Position numbers and translations under genes: made by a program
Part shown: piece after piece, positions 1 through 8,299 of the stretch
Position numbering within the stretch: position 1 is the stretch's first letter
Layout: each line of letters begins with the position of its first letter
The notes under the pieces: model-generated
Told to the model about the DNA's origin: nothing
Seen by the model: only the letters and a program-made list of their open reading frames with translations
The model's database searches: none
Source of the DNA: Pseudomonadota bacterium
GTDB lineage: Bacteria; Pseudomonadota; Gammaproteobacteria; Steroidobacterales; Steroidobacteraceae
Reading direction: 5' to 3'
Length of the DNA stretch: 64,000 bases
Assembly (NCBI GenBank): GCA_023391815.1
Contig: JAEWAF010000105.1
Span: forward strand, 124,001-188,000

Positions 1-1099
1 CCACTTCCGGATACGCAGCCGGATACAGAGGCGGCGCACTCGGTCCATCATTCCCAACCGCCGCGACAACAATATGTCCTCGCGACGTAACGACGCGCAC
101 GATCCGTTCGAGCAGAACATTGGCCGGCCCGACCAAACTGATGTTGATGACCGGCACTTTCTCACGCGACATCCAGGCAAACGCTTCAGCCACAGCATCG
201 AGCGCACCGCCCGTCGCCAATCCGCAATAAACATCCGCCGCAAACAACGTCGCTCCCGGAGCGGCACCGTGAAACACATCGCTCTGACCGACCAATAACG
301 AAGCCACCGCCGTCCCGTGCGCGCTTGGCACAGCGCCACCACTGCAGCCATGCTCATGCACGGTGACACCAGTAAACACAGGATGCGATCGCTGCACGCC
401 GCCGTCGATCAAGCCGACCCTGGTCGGAATGGAAACATCCGCTTCGGCCGCCATCATCGGCAACGCAGCGCCACCCGCCATGCGTCCTGCCGCCAGCAGG
501 AATGGCGCCGTACCGCCACTACCAAACGATTCACCGCTGCGAAAAACACTCGGCCATCGGCGCGCCGGCCGCTGGACTCCTTCGCCGCCGCGAGAGGCAC
601 TGGCGAGGTCGATCTCGCCACTCTCCAGATAGACATGGTTGTAATCGTAGGTCCCCTCCGGATCCTCCCTTCGTAACCTCTCCAACGCACGTCTCGTCGA
701 CATCCCCGCCGGCGCCTGCAAGACGACGATGGAAACATCCAAACTCTCCAACGTCCTCGTGCGACCGATTCCAAATCCCGCCGCCCTCGCCTTGTCCAAC
801 GCCGCCGGCGTCGGCGACAGCGCGACGACTTCATTGCGAACGATCGGCGCCCCGCGGGGATCAGCTTCAAGGACCGTTCGATGGGTCCGCAGTAGATCGC
901 GAATCCGCATCTGCCTCAGCTCGCGCAATCGCTGCGGATCAGCCTGATCGAGCACGCCGTTGACGGTTCGATTCAGCGGCTCCGCCGGCAGGCCCGGTAA
1001 CGTGGGCACCTGCACGCGAGGCAGCGTAACCTGCGCACGCGCCAGCCCGCCGACGGCGAGCAGCAGCAAAGCGAGCAGGATGGGTTTAGTCGGGAACAT
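1..1099 (-). CDS. Secreted subtilisin-like (S8) serine peptidase, partial at left edge
   Basis: I translated the reverse strand from the ATG at 1099-1097, and the frame stays open to base 1 (366 codons; the C-terminus with the catalytic Ser is outside the window). Residues 1-22 form a signal peptide ending LARA. An uncharacterised region follows (about 23-220) and may be a prodomain. The S8 domain then begins: Asp232 in GLIDGGV, His261 in SAHGTAVASLLVG, and oxyanion Asn350 in AAVGNDGP. It is divergent from the ECF sigma gene at 1233 across a 133-bp gap, so it may be a target or partner of that sigma/anti-sigma pair (inference). A GAGGG lies about 9 nt before the ATG. The family call is secure; the substrate is unknown. 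Confidence 0.88.
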   Translation of the reverse strand, partial: MFPTKPILLALLLLAVGGLARAQVTLPRVQVPTLPGLPAEPLNRTVNGVLDQADPQRLRELRQMRIRDLLRTHRTVLEADPRGAPIVRNEVVALSPTPAALDKARAAGFGIGRTRTLESLDVSIVVLQAPAGMSTRRALERLRREDPEGTYDYNHVYLESGEIDLASASRGGEGVQRPARRWPSVFRSGESFGSGGTAPFLLAAGRMAGGAALPMMAAEADVSIPTRVGLIDGGVQRSHPVFTGVTVHEHGCSGGAVPSAHGTAVASLLVGQSDVFHGAAPGATLFAADVYCGLATGGALDAVAEAFAWMSREKVPVINISLVGPANVLLERIVRVVTSRGHIVVAAVGNDGPSAPPLYPAAYPEV

Positions 1100-1232
1100 G
1101 AGTACCCTCGGCCATATTCAGAATATACGCGCCAGGAGCCGAAGTTCTTCCACGTCGCCCGCCTGCGTCAGCTTGAGGCACAATTCTTCTGACCGCTCGG
1201 GAATAAACCCAGCCTCGGACTCGTAGTAATCG
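1100..1232. promoter_or_regulatory. Divergent intergenic region between subtilase and ECF sigma factor
   Basis: This 133-bp gap must hold the start signals for both the leftward protease and the rightward sigma gene. I see no clear sigma-70 -35/-10 pair. The arrangement would suit an ECF-type promoter recognised by the adjacent sigma factor, but I cannot name a motif. Confidence 0.4.
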
Positions 1233-1739
1233 ATGAGCGAGACACCGGCAAGCACGAAGTCGTCCCTGCAGCGGGTGCGCGAACAGATCGTGGCGCTCCT
1301 GCCCAGGCTGCGGCGTTTCGGGCGCGCGATCACGCGGCACCCGGCGGACGCGGACGACCTGGTGCAGATCGCAATCGAGCGCGCGCTGTTGCGCCATGAG
1401 CAGTGGCGGCCCGAGGCACCGTTTCACAGCTGGATGTTCGGGATCATGCGTAACGCGTGGATCGACGAGGCTCGCGCTCGGGGCCGCCAGGGGAAAGTGC
1501 TGGCGCCGGAAGAAGCGGGGCTCGAGATTCCGGACAACGCCAGCGAGGCGCAGTTGCGGATGTTGTCGCTGCAAAGGGCGATGGCCGCGTTGCCGGAGGA
1601 GCAGCGGCTGGCGATGGCGCTGGTGCTGGTCGAAGGGCTCTCGTACAAGGAAGCCGCCGAGGCGCTGGACGTGCCGATCGGGACGTTGACCAGCCGGCTC
1701 GCACGCGGCCGCGAGGCGCTGCAGAAGCAGCTGGAATGA
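1233..1739 (+). CDS. RNA polymerase ECF-type sigma factor
   Basis: A 168-aa protein with the two conserved parts of extracytoplasmic-function sigma factors. Region 2 (about residues 18-85) has ADADDLVQIAIERAL and the -10 recognition segment ending FGIMRNAWIDEAR. Region 4 (about 110-165) has LPEEQRLAMALVLVEGLSYKEAAEALDVPIGTLTSRLARGREAL, the helix-turn-helix that reads -35. Length matches the family. It is followed after 9 nt by a single-pass membrane anti-sigma candidate, the usual operon pair, and is divergent from a secreted protease. It probably answers an envelope signal; the regulon is unknown. Confidence 0.92.
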   Translation: MSETPASTKSSLQRVREQIVALLPRLRRFGRAITRHPADADDLVQIAIERALLRHEQWRPEAPFHSWMFGIMRNAWIDEARARGRQGKVLAPEEAGLEIPDNASEAQLRMLSLQRAMAALPEEQRLAMALVLVEGLSYKEAAEALDVPIGTLTSRLARGREALQKQLE

Positions 1740-1748
1740 AGGTGGACC

Positions 1749-2498
1749 ATGCAGTTCTCGGATGAAATTCTGATGGCGTATGCGGACGACGAAGTCGACG
1801 CCGACTTGCGCCGTCAGATCGAAGCCGCGATGGCGCTCGATCCCTCGCTTGCGGAGCGCGTCGCCAAGCATCGCAGCCTCCGCGCCGATGTGAGCGTTGC
1901 CTTCAACCACGTGCTCGAGGAGCGTATTCCCGATCGCCTGCTCGATGCCGCAGCCTCATCGCCGGTCAGCGCGAAGCCTGCGACCGTCACAGATCTCAAC
2001 GCGGCGCGCGTCGCCAAGCAACGAGCTGCGCATCCGCGCCGCTGGACGTGGGTCGAGTGGACCTCGATCGCCGCCAGCCTGGTGATCGGCATTCTCGCCG
2101 GGCGCACCGCGCTTCAACCGCCGCATTCCGATTTGTTTGCAACCAACGCGAGTGGCGTGGTCGCTCGCGGCGAGTTGTCGGCCGCACTCACGGATCAAGT
2201 CGGCGGCGCGCCCAAGGAGACGCAAGTTCGCATCGGTCTCACCTTCCGCGCCACGACCGGCGAATATTGCCGCACGTTCGCCACCCCCTCGGCCGCGGGC
2301 TTCGCCTGTCGCGAGCCCAATGTGTGGAAGGTTCGCGCATTGAGCGAAGGCACCGCCAGTCCCAAAGGCGGCGACTATCGAATGGCCGCCACCGAATTGC
2401 CGCCGGCGATTCTCTCCGCGATCGAGCACAGCATGGCGGGCGAGGCATTGGATCAAGAACAGGAACGGGCCGCTCGGGCTCGCGACTGGAAAAAGTAA
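1749..2498 (+). CDS. Membrane anti-sigma factor
   Basis: A 249-aa protein directly after the ECF sigma gene. The N-terminal about 95 residues are cytoplasmic and begin with the anti-sigma-like motif FSDEILMAYADDEVDADLRRQIE, followed by a helical stretch expected to hold the sigma factor. One transmembrane helix (about 104-120, SIAASLVIGILAG) leads to a periplasmic domain of about 125 residues with two cysteines (EYCRTF and FACREP) that could form a disulfide. There is no HxxxCxxC zinc motif, so it is not a ZAS-type factor. The role rests on operon position, motif and topology. Confidence 0.8.
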   Translation: MQFSDEILMAYADDEVDADLRRQIEAAMALDPSLAERVAKHRSLRADVSVAFNHVLEERIPDRLLDAAASSPVSAKPATVTDLNAARVAKQRAAHPRRWTWVEWTSIAASLVIGILAGRTALQPPHSDLFATNASGVVARGELSAALTDQVGGAPKETQVRIGLTFRATTGEYCRTFATPSAAGFACREPNVWKVRALSEGTASPKGGDYRMAATELPPAILSAIEHSMAGEALDQEQERAARARDWKK

Positions 2499-2561
2499 AC
2501 AACGAGGCGAGCTCGGCCCGGAAACAAGGACGGGTTTGCAGCGTTGCCCGCTCGGGCCCAC

Positions 2562-2567
2562 TACAAT
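2562..2567 (+). promoter_or_regulatory. -10-like TACAAT 7 nt before the phospholipase D-like start (leaderless candidate)
   Basis: TACAAT ends 7 nt before the ATG at 2574, and no Shine-Dalgarno sequence lies between. If used, transcription would begin at or next to the start codon. No good -35 hexamer is visible. Confidence 0.45.
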
Positions 2568-2573
2568 TGAGCC

Positions 2574-4079
2574 ATGGATTCCGTGCTCGAAGAAGAAACG
2601 GCGCCGCGCCGGCGCTTCCAGAAACGTTGGTTATGGTGGGCATTCCTCGCGTGGTGGGCCATGGTCGCCGCGTGGAATGTTTCAAAGCCCATGCCGCCGG
2701 GCACCGACGTGAGCTCACCGCTGATCGCCGCCGAAGCGGACGACGTTCAGTTTCTGTACGACCTCACGACCGCCCTGCCTTCGGGCCAAACCGTCCGCGA
2801 GCAACGCATCTTCGACGAGGCGTTCGGCATCATCGATCAGGCGCAGTCCTTCCTGATTGCCGACTTCTTTCTGCTCAATGACATGATGGGTGCCGACGAA
2901 GGCGTGCATCGCGCACTCAGCCGCGAACTCGCCGATCGGTTGCTGGCGCGCAAAGCCGCCAAACCCGACCTGACGATTCTCTTGATCACCGATCCGATCA
3001 ACGACGTCTATGGCGGCATGCCCTCGCCCTTGCTCAATGAACTGCGCGCCGCCGGTATCGAGGTGGTCAGCACCGATCTGGATCGGTTACGCGACTCGAA
3101 TCCCATCTACTCCGCGCTATGGCGCATGTTCCTGCAGTGGTGGGGCAATGCGCCGGACGGCGGCTCGATGCTGAATCCGTTCGCACCGCCGGGCAGTCCG
3201 CCGATCACGTTTCGGAGCTGGCTGGCGCTGGCGAACTTCAAAGCCAATCATCGGAAGGTGATCGTCGCCGACGGTCCCGAAGGCAAGTTGACCGGCATGG
3301 TCACGTCGGCGAACCCTCACGACGGCAGCAGCTCGCACTCGAACGTAGCGCTGCGTTTCAACGGTCCGCTGGTGCAAGAGATCGTCAACAGTGAAATGGC
3401 TGTGGCGCGCTTCTCTGGCTGGAAAGGTCACATCTATGCGACAGCGCCGACGCAGCCCGCCGCGACCCAGCCCGCCAACCCCGTGCAGCTCCAGTTCCTC
3501 ACCGAGCAATCGATTCGCGATCATCTGCTCGGCGCGATCGACACGACGCGCAATGGCGACGCGGTCAGCATCGCGACGTTCTACCTCTCCGACCGAAAGA
3601 TCGTGAGCTCGCTGCTGCGCTCGGCTTCGCGTGGCGTGAAAGTGCGACTGATCCTCGACCCGAACAAAGATGCCTTCGGCCGGCAAAAGGACGGCGTGCC
3701 GAATCGCCCGGTCGCCTCTGAGCTGGTGCGCCGGAGCAACGAACAGATTCAAGTGCGCTGGTATCGCACGCATGGCGAGCAATTCCACACCAAGATCGCA
3801 CTGGTGACACACGGGGACCGGCTGATTGCGTCGCTGGGCTCGGCGAACCTCACCCGTCGCAACATCGGCAATTACAATCTGGAAGCGAACGTGGCGGTCG
3901 AGCTCAGCGCGACTTCACCGCTGGGCATCGAGCTGAGCAGTTATTTCGACCGGCTGTGGAATAACGACGGTCCACCCGGCACCAGCTTCACGGCGGCTTT
4001 CGGCGCCTGGAAAGATGACGACACTGGCAGGTACTGGCGCTATCGATTGATGGAAGCCACCGGGTTGAGCACGTTCTAG
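2574..4079 (+). CDS. Phospholipase D-like domain protein
   Basis: A 501-aa protein with one N-terminal membrane anchor (about residues 19-36, Trp/Ala-rich) and two PLD halves. The first HKD motif is His226-x-Lys228-x4-Asp233 (NHRKVIVAD), followed by SANPHDGSSSHSN. The second is His405-x-Lys407 (FHTKIALVTHGD), with the Asp displaced, followed by LGSANLTRRN. Two HKD motifs in one chain form the usual single active site of the superfamily (phospholipases, cardiolipin synthases, some nucleases). An anchored enzyme acting at the envelope is likely, but the substrate cannot be read from sequence. Its 3' end overlaps the convergent nuclease gene by 165 bp. Confidence 0.85.
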   Translation: MDSVLEEETAPRRRFQKRWLWWAFLAWWAMVAAWNVSKPMPPGTDVSSPLIAAEADDVQFLYDLTTALPSGQTVREQRIFDEAFGIIDQAQSFLIADFFLLNDMMGADEGVHRALSRELADRLLARKAAKPDLTILLITDPINDVYGGMPSPLLNELRAAGIEVVSTDLDRLRDSNPIYSALWRMFLQWWGNAPDGGSMLNPFAPPGSPPITFRSWLALANFKANHRKVIVADGPEGKLTGMVTSANPHDGSSSHSNVALRFNGPLVQEIVNSEMAVARFSGWKGHIYATAPTQPAATQPANPVQLQFLTEQSIRDHLLGAIDTTRNGDAVSIATFYLSDRKIVSSLLRSASRGVKVRLILDPNKDAFGRQKDGVPNRPVASELVRRSNEQIQVRWYRTHGEQFHTKIALVTHGDRLIASLGSANLTRRNIGNYNLEANVAVELSATSPLGIELSSYFDRLWNNDGPPGTSFTAAFGAWKDDDTGRYWRYRLMEATGLSTF

Positions 4080-4607
4080 CGCGTTGAGCGCCGAGCGCTT
4101 GGGCTTCTGACGCTGAATGTATCGATATTGCCACGGCGGCAGGCGCTCGCTCTCCGGCAACGCCCACAAGCCGAGGTGTTTCGCACGAGCCGCGTCTTCG
4201 AGCGGAATCAAGGATCGATCGTGAATCGTGCGTCGATAGACCCAGACGTGACCGTCGCGCACGAGCGCCTTGGCGACATCGAGCCGATCCGGCTCGCGAT
4301 ACACGCGCACCACTTTGCGACCGTAACGATCGGTCTCGATCACATCGACGAACACCTTGCGATCGCCGATGAGTTTGACCAGCGCCGCACGGGCAACATC
4401 GCCGTAGGGCTGAGTTTTCTCGGGCGCGTCGATGTCCTGCAGGCGCACGTCCACATCGCGTCCGTTCGCCGGACGAACCAGGAAACTATCGCCATCGAAG
4501 ATCTTGCCGACCGTGCCCGAGAAGTCCCGTTCGTCGGCCTGCGCCACCGCCGGCAACGCGCAGGCGCCGGCAAGTAACAAGCAAAGTCTGGGGACAACAG
4601 CAAACAT
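3915..4607 (-). CDS. Secreted staphylococcal-nuclease-like (thermonuclease) protein
   Basis: I chose the ATG at 4607, which gives 230 aa starting with a good signal peptide (MFAVVPRLCLLLAGACALPAVAQA). An in-frame ATG at 4661 would add 18 residues and overlap the upstream gene. The SNase core follows: GKIFDGDSFLV, VRLQDIDAPEK (Asp and Arg of the active site) and DRYGRKVVRV (second Arg), then GLWALPESE. The last about 55 residues extend past the usual domain end and lie antisense to the phospholipase-like gene. Same direction as the MCE transporter operon, 25 nt downstream of its lipoprotein, so possibly co-transcribed. A periplasmic or secreted nuclease is likely. Confidence 0.85.
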   Translation of the reverse strand: MFAVVPRLCLLLAGACALPAVAQADERDFSGTVGKIFDGDSFLVRPANGRDVDVRLQDIDAPEKTQPYGDVARAALVKLIGDRKVFVDVIETDRYGRKVVRVYREPDRLDVAKALVRDGHVWVYRRTIHDRSLIPLEDAARAKHLGLWALPESERLPPWQYRYIQRQKPKRSALNALERAQPGGFHQSIAPVPASVVIFPGAESRREAGAGWTVVIPQPVEITAQLDAQR

Positions 4608-4632
4608 CCGGAGGCGCCCAAGCCGGCGCGGG

Positions 4633-5310
4633 CTATTCGGTGCGAGGATTGGCGACTTCACCGCGAGCTTTACGAAGCGTCGGCTGATCGTCGGCGACGA
4701 CGACGGCGGTTTGTTTGGCCAGGTCGAGCGAGACCTGCTGAGCGGCGGACTCGAATGCCGACGCCACCGCCGTCATGCTTTCTTCCTTCGCGCGCACTCG
4801 CGATTCGCTGCTGACCGTCGCGACCAGCTTGCGATCGACCACGCGGATCAGCCGCCCGATGATCCTCACGTGCGCTTCGGGAATCGGGCCGCCGGCGTAG
4901 TCCGCTTCGAAGTTACGGACTTCGATATCGAGCATGTAGTCGTTGGCGACGCGCGCCTGCTCGGCCGTGACACTACGAAACAGCTGCTGATCGTTCATGG
5001 TCGCGACCAGCATGCTCTGCACGACTTCGACGCTCCGCCCGCCCCACTTCACGCCACGGTAGTAATCCAGATTGCGACCCTTCAGCACGGCAATTCGATC
5101 CGTATCCAGACCCGGCGCGAAATCCGGCCGGCCGATGGACAGATCCACCGGCGTCTGCGGCGCGCCGGTGACCGACCCGGCAGGCGCGGACGCGATCACA
5201 TACGAGCGCGGCACGGGTATATCGCTGTCGAACAACGAACCTGTGCTGCAAGCGGCGCACGACAACGCGGCGACAGCGGCGACCAGCCCCATTCTCATGC
5301 GCGTGCTCAC
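4633..5310 (-). CDS. ABC-type transport auxiliary lipoprotein (PqiC/DUF330-like)
   Basis: A 225-aa protein with a lipoprotein signal (hydrophobic stretch ending LSCAAC), then a domain of the ABC_trans_aux family: SYVIASAPAG, a central RIAVLKGRNLDYYRGVKWGGR segment, DYMLDIEVRNFEADY and a C-terminal helix rich in Ala. In this family the outer-membrane lipoprotein partners an MCE protein to move phospholipids between membranes. It is the last member of a four-gene operon (permease, ATPase, MCE protein, lipoprotein); its ATG overlaps the stop of the MCE gene by 4 nt. The family assignment is by pattern and context. Confidence 0.85.
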   Translation of the reverse strand: MSTRMRMGLVAAVAALSCAACSTGSLFDSDIPVPRSYVIASAPAGSVTGAPQTPVDLSIGRPDFAPGLDTDRIAVLKGRNLDYYRGVKWGGRSVEVVQSMLVATMNDQQLFRSVTAEQARVANDYMLDIEVRNFEADYAGGPIPEAHVRIIGRLIRVVDRKLVATVSSESRVRAKEESMTAVASAFESAAQQVSLDLAKQTAVVVADDQPTLRKARGEVANPRTE

Positions 5311-6242
5311 TTCTTGATCTCGACGCCGCTCTCAGGCGGCTCATACAGAATCTGCGAGGGGTTTTCCTGCAGGCTGCGCGAGAGGTCGCGGAATTCACGG
5401 GCGGCCTGACGCGTCTCGCGCATCAGCCGCTCCAGCTCGAACAAGCCCTGCTCGGTGAAATTGCCCAGCTGCACTTCGCTCTTCTGAGTGAAGCTGTCGA
5501 TCCGTTTGGAAGCATCGGCGAGGTTGCCCGCGATCTCGTTCATGCGAGCCAGCGCCTGCTGGACTTCGGGCCGCGAATCGGTGGCCATGCCACGCAACGA
5601 TTCGGAAGCGGCGTGGATCTCGACCACTGTGGAACGCATTTCCGCGACCAGCTGCTGCACGTCTTTTGCCGTCTGCGGCATGGTCTGCATGGTGTCGCGC
5701 ATGCCTTTGATCGTCTCGGCGATGCCGGCGAGATTCTCGTCGGAGACCACGCGGGAGATTCGTTCGAGCAAGGTGTTCGCGCGACCCATCAATTCCGGCA
5801 GGCTGGCGAGGAAGGCATCGAAGTCCGACTCGACCGCTTCGATGACGGGATATTGCTCGCCCTGCGCCAGGGGCGCGCTGCGATCCACGTCGGAAGCTTC
5901 CTTGAGATTTACATACAGCAGACCGGTCACGCCCTGCAGACCGAGACTCGCCCGAGTCGCGGCCGAGATCGGCGCGCTCTGGTCGACTTCGACCACGACG
6001 TGAACCCGCGTCGCATCCTTGGAATCGATGGAGAGCCGACGCACCCGGCCCACATCGACACCGAGGAAACGAACCGGGCTGCCGCGGTCCAGGCCACTCA
6101 CCGAGCCGGTGAAATAAATTTCATAACGGCGGTACTCGCGGCCGTCGTTCGCGTCGGTGTACCAGAGCACGAAGCCGACGGCCATCGCGACCACCAGCAG
6201 AATGAAGGCACCGACCGCGACGTAATGAGCGTCTCTTTCCAT
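5307..6242 (-). CDS. MCE/MlaD family lipid-transport protein
   Basis: A 311-aa protein with an N-terminal membrane helix (about residues 9-28) and one MCE domain (about 38-120: YEIYFTGSVSGLDRGSPVRFLGVDVGRVRRL then GLQGVTGLLYVNLKEAS). A long helical, coiled-coil-like tail runs to about residue 300. MlaD-type proteins form rings on the periplasmic side of an ABC transporter and pass phospholipids. It is longer than E. coli MlaD (about 180 aa) because of the tail, closer to MCE proteins that bridge the periplasm. It sits between the ATPase gene (6 nt gap) and the auxiliary lipoprotein (4-nt overlap). Confidence 0.9.
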   Translation of the reverse strand: MERDAHYVAVGAFILLVVAMAVGFVLWYTDANDGREYRRYEIYFTGSVSGLDRGSPVRFLGVDVGRVRRLSIDSKDATRVHVVVEVDQSAPISAATRASLGLQGVTGLLYVNLKEASDVDRSAPLAQGEQYPVIEAVESDFDAFLASLPELMGRANTLLERISRVVSDENLAGIAETIKGMRDTMQTMPQTAKDVQQLVAEMRSTVVEIHAASESLRGMATDSRPEVQQALARMNEIAGNLADASKRIDSFTQKSEVQLGNFTEQGLFELERLMRETRQAAREFRDLSRSLQENPSQILYEPPESGVEIKK

Positions 6243-6248
6243 GGCGGA

Positions 6249-7055
6249 CTACCGGCGCTGCGAGGGCGCGCCAGCCGGGCCGTCGACCGACGCTTGGGCT
6301 GCGCGGGCACGAGGGCCGTGGAAGTACTCCTGAATCCACGGATGCGGGTTTTTCATGATGCCGTCGAGCGTATCGACCACGATTTTTCTGTCAACCAGCA
6401 CCGCCACGCGGCTGCAGGTGGCCAGCAGTGTGTCCAGGTCGTGAGTGATCATGACGATGGTCAGCTTCAGGCCCCGATGCAGATAGGTCACCAGCTCGTC
6501 GAAACCGGCGGCCGAGATCGGATCCAGGCCCGCGGTCGGCTCGTCGAGAAATAACAAGGCCGGGTCCAGTGCCAGCGCGCGGGCCAGCGCGGCTCGCTTG
6601 ACCATGCCGCCGGACAACTGCGAAGGCAGTTTCCGACCCGCGTCGGCGGGCAGCCCCACCATCCGCAGCCGCAGCTCGGTCAATGACTCCAGGGCTTCGG
6701 GCGAGGCGTCGAAGTACTCGCGAATCGGCAATTGGATGTTTTCCGCCACGGTGAGCGAGCTGAACAGCGCGCCGTGCTGGAAAGTCACGCCGTAACGCCG
6801 CTTGATGGACAGCAGTTCCGCTTCGCTCATCTGCGTGATATTCCGGCCTTCGATCAGCACTTGCCCGGCTGAAGGCCGCTGCAGACCGAGCATGGTCCTG
6901 AGCAGCACCGACTTGCCGGTGCCCGAGCCGCCGACGATGCCGAGCACCTCGCCGGGCATCACATCCAGATTCACGCCATCGTGCACGACCTGGCTGCCGA
7001 AACGGTTCACCAGGTTGCGTACCGAGATGATGGGCGTGCGCTGACTGTCGTTCAT
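6249..7055 (-). CDS. MlaF-like ABC transporter ATP-binding protein
   Basis: A 268-aa ATPase with Walker A at residues 42-49 (GGSGTGKS), Q-loop TFQHGALF, signature LSGGMVKRAALARAL, Walker B LLFLDEPTAGLDP and the switch His in MITHD. The LSGGMVKR form is typical of the Mla/Ttg2 lipid transporter class. It should drive phospholipid movement with the STAS-MlaE permease encoded 5 nt upstream and the MCE protein encoded 6 nt downstream. Confidence 0.93.
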   Translation of the reverse strand: MNDSQRTPIISVRNLVNRFGSQVVHDGVNLDVMPGEVLGIVGGSGTGKSVLLRTMLGLQRPSAGQVLIEGRNITQMSEAELLSIKRRYGVTFQHGALFSSLTVAENIQLPIREYFDASPEALESLTELRLRMVGLPADAGRKLPSQLSGGMVKRAALARALALDPALLFLDEPTAGLDPISAAGFDELVTYLHRGLKLTIVMITHDLDTLLATCSRVAVLVDRKIVVDTLDGIMKNPHPWIQEYFHGPRARAAQASVDGPAGAPSQRR

Positions 7056-7060
7056 GGGGC

Positions 7061-8194
7061 TCAGAAATCCAGCTCCACGAACACCACCGCGAAGATGGCG
7101 TCGGCAAAGATCACCAGAAAGATCGATTGCACGACCGCGAGCGTGGTCAGCCGGCCCAGCTCCCGGGACGAATCGCGCACCTGCATGCCGCGATAAGTGC
7201 CGACCAGCGCGATCAACATCGCGAACACCGGCGCCTTGATCAGGCCGGCCCAGAACGTGGTCGGCGCGAGTGCGTCCTGCACGCGGGGAATGAATTGTGA
7301 CAATGAGATATCGAGCAGCAGCGAGGACAGCAGCGCGCCACCCGCCAGGCCCATGGCGTCCGCGACGATGGTCAACAGCGGCAGAGCGATCACCAGACCG
7401 ATCAGGCGCGGCACGACCAGCACTTCATAGAAGTCGACGCCCATGGATTGCAGGGCGTCGATCTCGTCATTCAGGCGCATCACACCGATCTCGGCGGCGA
7501 ACGCGCTGCCGGAGCGGCCGGCGACGATGATCGACGTGAGCAGCACGCCCATTTCACGCAGCACCGAGATCGCCACCAGATCGACCGTGAAGATCTCCGC
7601 GCCGAACGATCGCAGCTGTTGCGCGCCGAGATAGGCCACGATGACGCTGATCAGGAACGCGATCAGGGACACGATCGGGATGGCCTGAATGCCCGTCTCA
7701 TATACATGACGCACGATGGACGGCAGGCGCAGGTGATGCGCGCTGCGCATGGAGCGCACCATGGTCGCGTTGATCCGCCCGAAAAAGCCGATGGCGTCGC
7801 GCGTTTGCCTGGCTTGCTGAACCGTGCCCCGGCCGATCCACGCCACGGCATCCCGCAAGGACGTCTCGGCTGCCGCGGGCTCATCCGGCTTGCCGGCCTT
7901 GTGCTCGAGCAACTCCTCGAGGAATGCGAAATGCGCGGGCCGCTCGCCGACCACTTCGAAACGAGCGCCGTCGGCCTTGGCGCGCTCCAGCCAGTTACGC
8001 AGCAGCCAGGCGCCCGACAGGTCCAATGTTTGGATGCCGCTGAAATCCAGCTTGACGTGCCTGCCCTGAGCGCCGAGCTGCGCGAGCGAGGATTCCGCGA
8101 GCGAGGATTCGATCTCACGAAGTTTGTCGATGCACCAGCCGCCGCGCAGCCGCAGCGTCAGCCCATCGCCAGATCGTTCCGATTCGAATAACAC
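7061..8194 (-). CDS. MlaE-type ABC permease with N-terminal STAS domain
   Basis: A 377-aa protein starting at GTG 8194. The first about 110 residues form a STAS/MlaB-like domain (LDFSGIQTLDLSGAWLLRNWL). An MlaE permease follows, with several membrane helices and the conserved block GSAFAAEIGVMRLNDEIDALQSMGVDFYEVLVVPRLIGLVIALPLL. In E. coli MlaB and MlaE are separate; here they are one chain, a fusion seen in other proteobacteria. First gene of the leftward transporter operon, facing the MscS gene across 105 bp. Confidence 0.92.
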   Translation of the reverse strand: MLFESERSGDGLTLRLRGGWCIDKLREIESSLAESSLAQLGAQGRHVKLDFSGIQTLDLSGAWLLRNWLERAKADGARFEVVGERPAHFAFLEELLEHKAGKPDEPAAAETSLRDAVAWIGRGTVQQARQTRDAIGFFGRINATMVRSMRSAHHLRLPSIVRHVYETGIQAIPIVSLIAFLISVIVAYLGAQQLRSFGAEIFTVDLVAISVLREMGVLLTSIIVAGRSGSAFAAEIGVMRLNDEIDALQSMGVDFYEVLVVPRLIGLVIALPLLTIVADAMGLAGGALLSSLLLDISLSQFIPRVQDALAPTTFWAGLIKAPVFAMLIALVGTYRGMQVRDSSRELGRLTTLAVVQSIFLVIFADAIFAVVFVELDF

Positions 8195-8299
8195 CGGGTT
8201 GGATACCGTTAGCGGATACAGACGCGCGCAAGATTAACAGAGCCTTCAGACCGGCGGCACATCGCGATATCCTGCGCGATTCCGAGCCGGGATCCGACG

